From NCBI GenBank assembly GCA_934184665.1, contig CAKPSX010000004.1:1-64000 (forward strand): a stretch of 64,000 nt of DNA, in the 5' to 3' direction. The stretch's first letter is position 1; each line of letters begins with the position of its first letter. This DNA comes from an uncultured Clostridia bacterium. Its GTDB lineage: Bacteria; Bacillota; Clostridia; TANB77; CAG-508. The position numbers and the translations under genes are program-made. Of the stretch, positions 7,760-16,200 are shown in pieces. The notes beneath the pieces are model-generated. The model was not told the origin of the DNA. It saw only the letters and a program-made list of their open reading frames with translations, and ran no database searches.

Positions 7760-7788
7760 TTGACATAGAATAAATAAAATGATAAAAT
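7760..7788 (+). promoter_or_regulatory. Promoter of rluD
   Basis: A consensus TTGACA (7760-7765) and TAAAAT (7783-7788) are spaced by 17 bp. This leaves a leader of about 100 bases before rluD. Confidence 0.75.
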
Positions 7789-7895
7789 GAATGAAAATTA
7801 TTGGTGTTTTGAAATACATATAAAAAAGAAAACAAGGAATAATGAAATATGTCTATAATTAGATGAAATATAAATTTTAAGGGAGAAGTAATTAG

Positions 7896-8807
7896 ATGGA
7901 AAAACATATAGTATCAAGTGAAGAAAAAGGAAAAAGACTGGACTCATATATTGCAAGTATATGTAATGATATAACCAGAACATCTGCGGAAAGAATGATT
8001 AAGAATGGAGAAATTTTAGTTAATGATAAAACACAAAAAGTTGCGTATAAAATAAATGAAGGTGATATAATCACAATACAAAAATCTGAGCCAAAGGAAA
8101 TAGAAATAAAAGCACAAGATATACCAATTGAAATAATATATGAAGACAATGATATAATTGTTGTAAATAAGCCAAAAGGAATGGTAGTACATCCTGCAAA
8201 TGGGAATCCAGACGGAACACTAGTAAATGCAATAATGGCAAAATGTAAAAATTCTTTATCAGGAATAGGTGGAGAAATAAGACCAGGTATAGTTCATAGA
8301 ATAGATAAAGATACATCAGGTTTATTAATAATAGCCAAAAATGATACAGCACATGTTAATATGAGTGAACAAATAAAAAATCATGAAGTAAAGAAAACAT
8401 ATATTGCATTAGTCAGGGGAGTAATAAAGGAAAATGAAGCAACAATAGATATGCCAATAGGAAGAAGTACATCAGATAGAAAAAAGATGGCAGTTAATAG
8501 AAATGGAAAGAATGCAGTAACACATATAAAAGTGTTAAAAAGATATGACAAATATACACTAGTGGAAGTAAATATAGAAACAGGTAGAACACATCAAATA
8601 CGTGTACATTTATCACACATCGGTTATCCAATAATAGGAGATTATACATATTCAAATGGGAAAAATGAGTTTGGTGTTGAAGGACAATGCTTACATGCAA
8701 AATGCTTAGAGTTTAAGCATCCTATAACAGGGAAAGAAATGAAACTTGAGGCACCATTGCCACAATATTTTCAAGAAATATTAAATACGTTGGATAATAG
8801 AATGTAA
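7896..8807 (+). CDS. rluD: RluD-type large-subunit rRNA pseudouridine synthase
   Basis: This enzyme isomerises uridine to pseudouridine in 23S rRNA. The 303-aa protein has an N-terminal S4 RNA-binding domain (RLDSYIASICNDITRTSAERMIKNG, about 10-70). The RluA-family catalytic motif PGIVHRIDKDTSGLLI follows near residue 135, where the Asp of HRIDKDTSG is catalytic. ETGRTHQIRVH and GDYTYS are further family blocks. The length and domain order are those of RluC/RluD enzymes in Firmicutes. Which uridines are modified cannot be told from sequence. RBS GGGAGAAG precedes the ATG. Confidence 0.92.
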   Translation: MEKHIVSSEEKGKRLDSYIASICNDITRTSAERMIKNGEILVNDKTQKVAYKINEGDIITIQKSEPKEIEIKAQDIPIEIIYEDNDIIVVNKPKGMVVHPANGNPDGTLVNAIMAKCKNSLSGIGGEIRPGIVHRIDKDTSGLLIIAKNDTAHVNMSEQIKNHEVKKTYIALVRGVIKENEATIDMPIGRSTSDRKKMAVNRNGKNAVTHIKVLKRYDKYTLVEVNIETGRTHQIRVHLSHIGYPIIGDYTYSNGKNEFGVEGQCLHAKCLEFKHPITGKEMKLEAPLPQYFQEILNTLDNRM

Positions 8808-8845
8808 TTATTATAAGTAAAAGATATCAAGAATAGAAGCGGAAA

Positions 8846-8898
8846 TCTTTTATATAAAAATCCGACAAGAGAGCCTTGCCGGAAGATCTATATAAAGC
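8846..8898 (+). ncRNA. Candidate two-part RNA stem between rluD and rluB
   Basis: An inner stem TCCGACAAG/CTTGCCGGA (8861-8869 with 8875-8883, one A-C mismatch) sits inside an outer stem CTTTTATATA/TATATAAAG (8847-8856 with 8889-8897). The stems are joined by an internal loop of AAAA and AGATC. It is not followed by a T-run, so it is not an ordinary terminator. It is the only GC-rich patch in this 219-bp gap. I do not recognise the class. Confidence 0.35.
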
Positions 8899-9026
8899 CT
8901 TTTAGAAAAGTAAAAGGAATTAATATATATTATGCAACTAAAATAATTATTATAACTTGTATAACACAATAAATTTTAAATAATTATGTTCTAACCTTAC
9001 GGAAATAAGAAGGGGATGAGAATAAA

Positions 9027-9743
9027 ATGGAAATGAGATTACAAAAATATTTAGCAGAATGTGGAATTGCATCAAGGAGAAAGTGTGAAGAATATATCAT
9101 ACAAGGCAAAGTAGAAGTAAATGGAAAAATTGTAACAGAACTAGGGACAAAAATTGATTTTGAAAAAGACAAGATAAAGTTCAATAATAAAGAAATAAAG
9201 CCAGAAAAAAAACATGTATATATATTGTTAAATAAGCCAATCGGTTATGTAACGACAGCAGATGACCAATTTGGAAGAGATACAGTTTTAGATTTAGTAA
9301 AAGTAAAAGAAAGAATAGTGCCTGTTGGAAGATTAGATATGTACACTTCAGGAGCTTTAATATTGACAAATGATGGTGATTTTGTATATAAAGTTACACA
9401 CCCAAAACATGAAATAAATAAAACATATAATGCTACACTAAAGGGAATAATACAAAGCGATGAAGTTGAAAAACTAAGAAATGGCGTGAAAATAGATGAT
9501 TATACAACAAAACCAGCAAAAGTAAAAATATTAAAAACAGATACAGAAAAAGATATATCAAGAATTGAAATTACAATACATGAAGGAAAAAACAGACAGG
9601 TAAGGAAAATGTGTGAAGCAATAGGAAGAAATGTAATTGCACTACATAGAAGTAAAATAGGTTCAATAAATGTAAAAGATCTACCATTAGGAAAATGGAG
9701 ATATTTAACTTCAAAAGAGGTAAAATCCATTTCTTGTAAATAA
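9027..9743 (+). CDS. rluB: RluB/RsuA-family pseudouridine synthase
   Basis: This is a second pseudouridine synthase, of the RsuA/RluB/RluE/RluF class. The 238-aa protein starts with an S4 domain (MRLQKYLAECGIASRRKCEEYI, residues about 3-60). It has the class motif VPVGRLDMYTSGALILTNDG near residue 98, whose Asp is catalytic, and later HEGKNRQVRKMCEAIG and HRSKIGSI. In Firmicutes RluB modifies the 23S rRNA near the peptidyl transferase centre; the exact target here is inferred. The ATG follows AAGGGGATGAG. Confidence 0.9.
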   Translation: MEMRLQKYLAECGIASRRKCEEYIIQGKVEVNGKIVTELGTKIDFEKDKIKFNNKEIKPEKKHVYILLNKPIGYVTTADDQFGRDTVLDLVKVKERIVPVGRLDMYTSGALILTNDGDFVYKVTHPKHEINKTYNATLKGIIQSDEVEKLRNGVKIDDYTTKPAKVKILKTDTEKDISRIEITIHEGKNRQVRKMCEAIGRNVIALHRSKIGSINVKDLPLGKWRYLTSKEVKSISCK

Positions 9744-9756
9744 TTCACAAAAATTA

Positions 9757-9785
9757 TTGAAAAAGTAAATAAAAAAATATATAAT
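9757..9785 (+). promoter_or_regulatory. Promoter of the double-S1 gene
   Basis: TTGAAA (9757-9762) and TATAAT (9780-9785) are 17 bp apart, 72 bases before the ATG at 9857. Confidence 0.7.
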
Positions 9786-9856
9786 GTAAACAGACAAAAG
9801 AGAAAAGGTAAACAGTAAAATAATTTTAATTGAATTTACCTTAGGAAGGAAAAAAG

Positions 9857-10312
9857 ATGGAAGTTAAAGAAGGACAAATAGTCGATGGAACTGTAACTGG
9901 AATCAAGCCATATGGAGCATTTATAGAGATTAAAGATGGACCAGTAGGACTAGCATACATAGAAGATTTATCAGTAGTCAGAATAAAATCTCCAAAAGAA
10001 AGGCTAAAAGTTGGACAAAAAGTTAAATGTATGATAAAATCAGTAAACAAAGAAACTGGAAGAATAAATTTATCATATAAAGACTGTTTAGGAACATGGG
10101 AAGAAAACATAGAACACTTTAAAGAAGGAATGAAAGTTAAAGGCATAGTCAGAGATGCAGAAAAAAGAAAAAATGGAGTGTTTATAGAGCTAACACCAAA
10201 CTTGGTCGGGATGACAGAATACACAGATAAACTAGAATATGGACAAACAGTAGATGTATGCATAAAGAAGATTGTACCAGAGAAGAAAAAAGTAAAATTA
10301 GTTATAGTTTAA
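9857..10312 (+). CDS. Protein made of two S1 RNA-binding domains
   Basis: The 151-aa protein consists of two S1-type OB domains and little else. The first (residues about 4-73) shows the textbook pattern GQIVDGTVTGIKPYGAFIEI, then VGQKVKCMIKSVN and GRINLSYKD. The second (about 90-150) is more divergent (GMKVKGIVRDAEKRKNGVFIEL, GQTVDVCIKKIVPEKKKVKL). It probably binds RNA or the ribosome; comparable small S1 proteins (YugI/GSP13-like) are ribosome-associated. The ATG has AGGAAGG ahead. It lies 23 bases before a winged-helix protein with its own AAGGAGGG site, so the two are probably one operon. Confidence 0.82.
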   Translation: MEVKEGQIVDGTVTGIKPYGAFIEIKDGPVGLAYIEDLSVVRIKSPKERLKVGQKVKCMIKSVNKETGRINLSYKDCLGTWEENIEHFKEGMKVKGIVRDAEKRKNGVFIELTPNLVGMTEYTDKLEYGQTVDVCIKKIVPEKKKVKLVIV

Positions 10313-10335
10313 TTAAATTATAAGGAGGGATTGAA

Positions 10336-11277
10336 ATGGTTGAAGATAACCAAATCAAAGCACAAGTATCACCATTTGCAATAAGAGAAGGTGAAATAAA
10401 AACATTTGATGGAAAGGATGGATATGTATCTATGAATCAAATAATACACAAAATAAATATTGGACATATAACAGATATTCATTTTGCAATATTAGAATTA
10501 GTAAATGAATTTGAATTCATAACATCAAGACAAATATATCAAATGCTTGAAATAAAAGGTTTTGAACCAAAATCACAAGATAAACTAAATAATAAATTAG
10601 AACAATTGGTAAAATCTAAAATATTAACAAGATATTATTTCACTTCAGAAGAAGGGAAAGGAATATATAGAATATACTGCCTAGAAAAAATGGGAAAATA
10701 CTTATTAACATCAAAAGAAATTGAATGTAAATGGCAACAAACAGATAATGTTAAGCCTGTTCCAATGATAAAGAAAAGATTGGCAGGAAATCAAACATTA
10801 ATAGCATATCTAAGAAAAGTAAAAGCATTAGATAGTTATGTTGTAAAACCATCATTAACTGCAAAAACAGTGGGCAAAACATTTAAGGCAACAGGCGGAG
10901 CCGTAAAACTTACAAAGAATAAAAAATCAATTGTATTTTTATTTGAAGTAATAAGAAGAGAACAAGATTGGCAGAAAAAATTAGTAGATAAAATGACAAT
11001 GTATAAAGATTTCTACGAAAATTTTGTTCCTGGAGATTCAGGATATTCATCACTTCCACAGTTAATATTTGTATGTGAAGATGATAAACACACAGTAGAA
11101 ACATTTAAAGAAATTGTAAAAAATAAACTAGAAATATCAAAAATAAAATTATATTTTACAACTGATTTAAGACAAAATCAAGAAACATTGGAAAATACAT
11201 TAATTGAATTTAGAATTGATGAAGAAACTAAAAAATATAAAATGTATAATGTTGAAGTAAAATTATTAGGAATGTAA
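10336..11277 (+). CDS. Winged-helix protein, possibly replication-relaxation-like
   Basis: This 313-aa protein has an N-terminal winged-helix region (about 45-135: ITDIHFAILELVNEFEFITSRQIYQML, then LEQLVKSKILTRYYF). A C-terminal alpha/beta domain follows (FLFEVIRREQDWQKKLVDKMTMY, then LPQLIFVCEDDKHTVETFK). The order wHTH plus E-x-R/K-rich restriction-like core recalls the replication-relaxation family found on plasmids and integrative elements, but the match is by eye only. No active site can be named with confidence. It follows a double-S1 protein by 23 bases. Codon use is that of the host. Confidence 0.5.
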   Translation: MVEDNQIKAQVSPFAIREGEIKTFDGKDGYVSMNQIIHKINIGHITDIHFAILELVNEFEFITSRQIYQMLEIKGFEPKSQDKLNNKLEQLVKSKILTRYYFTSEEGKGIYRIYCLEKMGKYLLTSKEIECKWQQTDNVKPVPMIKKRLAGNQTLIAYLRKVKALDSYVVKPSLTAKTVGKTFKATGGAVKLTKNKKSIVFLFEVIRREQDWQKKLVDKMTMYKDFYENFVPGDSGYSSLPQLIFVCEDDKHTVETFKEIVKNKLEISKIKLYFTTDLRQNQETLENTLIEFRIDEETKKYKMYNVEVKLLGM

Positions 11278-11282
11278 CTAAC

Positions 11283-11324
11283 AGCTCCTTAAGCTAAGTC
11301 GCTTTGTGATTTACTTAGGGAGCT
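11283..11324 (+). terminator. Hairpin after the winged-helix gene
   Basis: AGCTCCTTAAG (11283-11293) pairs with CTTAGGGAGCT (11314-11324) with one G-U, then TTTCATAAA follows. The T-run is weak, so it is a probable but not classical terminator. An alternative inner pairing CTAAGT/ACTTAG exists. Confidence 0.6.
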
Positions 11325-11460
11325 TTCATAAAACAAAATGCAGTTGGTTTTGTAGCGAAAGTTATTTTTAAACCAGACTTTGGCAGAATAGTGAAAAAAT
11401 TTCCAAAAAATATTGACTTTAATATAAAAGTATGTTATTATAATTAGGTGTTAATCACTT

Positions 11461-11537
11461 GGGTCAGTAGCTCAGTTGGATAGAGCACGGGCCTTCTAAG
11501 CCCGGGGTCGGGGGTTCGAACCCCTCCTGGCTCACCA
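11461..11537 (+). tRNA. tRNA-Arg (anticodon TCT)
   Basis: A full cloverleaf can be drawn. The acceptor GGGTCAG pairs with CTGGCTC, the D-stem is GCTC/GAGC, and the anticodon stem CGGGC/GCCCG has loop CTTCTAA (anticodon TCT, reading AGA). The T-arm loop is TTCGAAC, and CCA is encoded. AGA is the dominant Arg codon in this AT-rich genome. Confidence 0.95.
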
Positions 11538-11545
11538 TACACGAA

Positions 11546-11596
11546 AAGTCATACAAGTATTGAAATATCAATGTTTTGTATGACTCTTTTTTTATA
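11546..11596 (+). terminator. Terminator of tRNA-Arg
   Basis: AGTCATACAA pairs with TTGTATGACT around an inner ATTGA/TCAAT stem and is followed by CTTTTTTT. Confidence 0.85.
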
Positions 11597-12003
11597 AAAG
11601 ACTGCAATAGTACTGCAATAGATTTTTATTTTTTACTAAAGAAAAAGATGTGCAATAAAAAATTCTTGAATTAAAGAATAATATTGTTTTAAGTAAAAAA
11701 TAAAAGTACAGATTTTGTGGATTTTGGGGCTCCGCTTTTTCTGTACTTTTATGTAATGGGTGGGCAAGCATCAAGTAGGGATACGGGCGAATGCTTGCCC
11801 ATGTAATATTTATAAAATTATTTTATCTTATTAAAATTCTAAAGTCAATACATTTTGCAATTATTTTTGGGTGCAAATGAAATTCTTTTATGAATGCAAC
11901 TAAAAATCACAAATAGGTGCAAAAAACATTCGTCCAAAAGTGCAAAAATAAAAAATTTATAAACGAAAAATCTACATAATTTAAATTATAAAAAGTAAAA
12001 GCG
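11597..12003. other. Gene-poor stretch with direct repeats and two long hairpins
   Basis: No convincing gene is present. CTGCAATAG is directly repeated with a 2-base gap at about 11603-11622, just past the tRNA terminator. TAAAAGTACAG (11701-11711) pairs perfectly with CTGTACTTTTA (11741-11751). TGGGCAAGCAT (11761-11771) pairs perfectly with ATGCTTGCCCA (11791-11801). TGCAA recurs at 11872, 11895, 11918 and 11941, exactly 23 bp apart. A tRNA flank with such remnants could be an old integration site; no integrase is left. Confidence 0.5.
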
Positions 12004-13126
12004 TTATTTACTTTTGCTACTTAAAGTAATCTCAAAAGTTCTCGAAATATGCCCACGACTAACATTAATAGAAATTGTATCACCAGGTTTCTTAGAATAA
12101 ACATAAGCTCTAAGATCAAGCATAGTATTAATAGAATTTCCATCAACAGAAGTAATAACATCACCAGTTCTAATACCACTAGAAATAGCAGGGCTATCAT
12201 CACTGATATCAACAATATAAATTCCAGAATTAACATTTGCAGAAGATTCAAGATATGGTATAACATCTTTATCATAAGCAAGAATTCCAAGATATGCTTC
12301 ATCAAAACCATTTTGAGTTACAAAACTTTCAATTACAGTTTTAATAACATTTATAGGCACAGCAAAGCCAATACCTTCAGCAGAAGTGATTTTAACAGTA
12401 TTGATACCAATAACTTCTCCATTAGGCAAAATTAACGGACCTCCACTATTACCGAGGATTAATAGAAGCATCTGTCTGAATCAAATTGGTCATATAACAT
12501 ACATTATTATCTTCTTCTAATTTTATAGTTCTGTTTGTTGCACTTATAATTCCAGAAGTAACAGTTCTTTTAAATTCAAAACCAATTGGATTTCCAATAG
12601 CGTAAACAGTTTCACCAGACCTTAATTTAGAAGAATCACCAATAGTTGCATATGCAAGATTATCTGCTTTGATTTTTGTAATAGATAAATCTAAATCATC
12701 ATCACACCAAACGACAGAGCCCTCATAGGTATAACCATTTTCGAGTGTAACATAACATGTGCTTAATGCTTCTCCTGTAACATGGCAATTACTCAAAATA
12801 TAGCCATTACTTGAAACAATAATGCCAGTACCAAGTCCTAGGTCATCAACAAGACTGCTTGAAAAAATAGAACTTGAATGTGATTTTAAACGAGAAATAC
12901 CAACAACACTTTGAGAAACATTTTCAACCATGTCAGCAATTGAAGTGCTGTTTTCCGTAGAGTTATCCACAGTTTGTTCACTAACTGTGGAACTAATACG
13001 CTTAATATCATATTCTGGAGTAATGTCTATTTTGTTGTAAGCTGTGTATAAATAATATGAAAGAGCCAGTAAACCAATAACAACTATAACTATTATAAAA
13101 AAATTTCGTATCTTCTTTTTATTCAT
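12004..13126 (-). pseudogene. htrA: HtrA/DegP-type trypsin-like serine protease, broken by a frameshift
   Basis: Read on the minus strand, the N-terminal part (start 13126) has a membrane anchor (about residues 6-27). A trypsin-like domain follows, with catalytic His in LSNCHV and Asp in DDDLDLSI. This frame stops after IQTDASINPR at 12449. The other frame resumes at once with GNSGGPLI, the catalytic serine motif, and runs through a C-terminal PDZ domain (YLGILAY, SGIYIVDISDDSPAISSGIRTGDVI, RTFEITL). The expected INPGNSGGPL is restored if one base near 12454 (G on the plus strand) is removed. The full protein would be about 373 aa, normal for Gram-positive HtrA. This is either a true pseudogene or a sequencing/assembly error; both halves otherwise look undecayed. 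It diverges from the NRPS gene. Confidence 0.88.
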
Positions 13127-13200
13127 AAATAATTCAATCCTTTCTGTTTTATTATGAGAAAAAATACTACCAAATAATCAACAAACATACTAAAATATCA

Positions 13201-13236
13201 GCAAAATTTGCAAAATTTGTAATAAAATGTTATACT
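13201..13236 (+). promoter_or_regulatory. Promoter of the NRPS gene with a 9-bp direct repeat over the -35
   Basis: TTGCAA (13208-13213) and TATACT (13231-13236) are 17 bp apart, 36 bases ahead of the NRPS ATG. GCAAAATTT occurs twice in tandem (13201-13209 and 13210-13218), covering the -35 element, and is a plausible operator. Confidence 0.65.
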
Positions 13237-13271
13237 ATAAGAGGATAAATAAAATAAAAGGGTGAAAATAA

Positions 13272-16200
13272 ATGTTGAAAAAGATGGAGAATCTAACTAG
13301 CTCACAAAAATCTATATGGAGCGTAGAACAGTATTTCAAAGGAAGCAGTATTAATAATATTTGTGGAACTGCTGTATTCAAAGAAGAAATCGATTTTAAA
13401 AAATTAGAAGAAGCAATAGAAATAGTATGTAGTAAACATGATATTTTTAAAATCAGATTTAAAATCAAAGATGGAGAAATCATGCAAATGGTTTCAGATT
13501 CTAATGAATGTAACATTGAAATAATTGATGTTAAAGATGTAGATGAACTTAAGAAGAAAAAAGAAGAGCTTACCCAAAAACCCTTCAAAATAGAAGAAAA
13601 TTTATTATTCAAATTTTATATCTTTAAGTTTCCAAATGGTAAAGGGGCATTTATGCCTAGCATGCACCATTTAATTTCAGACGCTTGGACTATAGCACTT
13701 ATTTATAATGAAATTATCGAAACATATTCCATATTAAAACAAAACAAAGAAATTAAGGAGGAGGCTGTATATTCATATACAGACTATATTAAATCTGAAC
13801 AAGAATACCAAGAAAGTGAAAAATTTAATAAAGACAAACAATATTGGAAAGAAAAATTTGTTACAATACCAGATGTTGCAATAATACCAGGTAGTAAAAA
13901 GGAAAATGTTGATAGAACTAATCCAAAAGGAGAAAGAAATCAATATGAGATAGAAAAAGAGAATGTAGAAAAAATAAAGGAATATTGTAAAAAATATAAA
14001 ATTTCATTATACAATTTCTTTATGGCTGTTTATGCAATATATATTGGGGAAATAACGAATTTAGATGAATTTGTTATTGGAACACCAATTTTAAATAGAA
14101 CTAATTTCAAAGAAAAACACACTGCAGGTATGTTTATAAATATGGCACCATTCAAAATAAATATTGATGAGGAATTAGATTTTAAGGAATTTATAAAAAA
14201 TATAGCAAGAGATTCACTAGGAATGTTAAAACATCAAAAATATTCATATCAATATTTATTAGAAGAACTAAGAAAACAAGATAGAAATATTCCAAGCTTG
14301 TATAATATTTTGCTGTCATATCAAATAACAAATACAAAGCAAAATAATGGAAATGTAGAATATGAAACAGATTGGATATTTAATGGATGTTGTGCAGAAG
14401 ATATAGATATACAAATATTTGATTTAAATGATACAGGTGCGTTAAATATTTCATATGATTACAAAACAAGTATTTATAATCAAAAAGATATAGAAAAAAT
14501 GCATACCAGAATATTAAATATTATGTTACAAGTAATTCAAAAAGATGATATTAAATTAAAAGAAATAGAAGTAATTACGCCACAGGAAAAAGAAAAGGTT
14601 TTAGTTGAGTTTAATAAAACAGATTTACAATATGATAAAAATAAACCATTTGCAAAATATTTTGAGGAACAAGCTCAAAATACGCCAGATGGAATAGCGA
14701 TAGTATTTGAAAATAATAAAATCACATATAAGGAATTAAATGAAAAGGCAAATAGTCTAGCACATGTATTAAGAGATAATGGAGTAACAAATAATACTAT
14801 AATAGGAATATTAGAAAAGCGTTCACCAGAAGTGCTTATATCAATGCTTGCAGTATTAAAAGCAGGAGGATGCTATATTCCTATAGCTACAGATTATCCA
14901 AATGAGAGAATAGAATATATGTTGCGAGACAGTGATGCAAGTATTTTACTTACAAGTGAAGGAAATAGAATTCATACAAATAAAAAGATTATAAATATAA
15001 AGGATGAGAAAATATACCAAGAAAATAAGGAAAATATAGAAAACATATCTCAACCAGATGATTTATCATATTTTATATATACATCAGGATCAACTGGAAC
15101 TCCCAAAGGAGTCATGTTAAAACAACGAAATTTAAGCAATTTTTATAATTCAATGAAAACAATGATAGAATTTTTAAGGGACAGAGAGAACTATAAAATG
15201 CTTTCTATTACAACAATATCTTTTGATATATTTGCATTTGAGACACTAATGTCATTAACGAGAGGACTAACTGTATATTTAACAAATGAAAATGAACAAA
15301 AAATGACAAGTGAAATAGAAAGAATTATAAAAGAAAATAAAATAGAAATTATGCAAACAACACCATCTGTAATGAAATTTCATATAGAAAATATAAAAAA
15401 TAAAAGCAGTTTAAAAAGTCTGAAATATATTATGCTAGCAGGTGAACCATTACCAAAGCAACTTGTAGAAAGAATAAAGGGTATTATTCCAAAAGTAACA
15501 ATATATAATGGGTATGGACCATCTGAAACTACTATATTTTCAGCCATTGCAGATGTTACTAATCAGACAACAATTACTATAGGAAAGCCTATAAATAATA
15601 CACAAATATATATATTAAATAAAAATAAAAAATTAATGCCACAAGGAATGATTGGAGAAATTTATATATCTGGAGATGGCGTAGGAAAAGGATATATGAA
15701 TAAAGAAGAACAGACAAAAGTAAACTTCATTCAGGATATTTTTGATAGTTCAAAAATAATGTACAAAGTAGGAGATTTAGGTGCATTTAATGAAAATGGA
15801 GAAATAACTTGTTGTGGAAGAATTGATAATCAAGTAAAAATAAGAGGATTAAGAATTGAACTTGCGGAAATAGAAAGGCAAATGCAATCAATTTATAATA
15901 TAGCGGATTGTGTTGTTGTAAAAAAAGTTGTAAATGATAAAGACACATTATGTGCATATTATGTGGAAAACGGACCTGTAAATAAATCTGTTTTACAAAC
16001 AATATTACATTCAAAATTACCAGAATATATGATACCACAATATTTTGTAAAACTTGATAAAATACCACATACACCAAATGGAAAAATTGATAGACTAGAA
16101 TTACCAGAACCTAACTTGGAAGAAAGTGAAAACGAGTTTGTAAAACCTAGAAACGAAATAGACAGAAAATTAGCAAGAAGAATTAAAAAGATGTTGCAAA

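Noticed and set aside
11592..11774. A 60-aa minus-strand frame behind tRNA-Arg (HKSTEKAEPQNPQNLYFYF)
   Set aside because: It mostly reads through the hairpin at 11701-11751 and the tRNA-flank repeat, with no ribosome site.
12049..12435. A 128-aa plus-strand frame rich in Asn, Ile, Ser and Arg
   Set aside because: It is the antisense of the HtrA PDZ half and has no ribosome site; low-complexity composition comes from the AT-rich coding strand.
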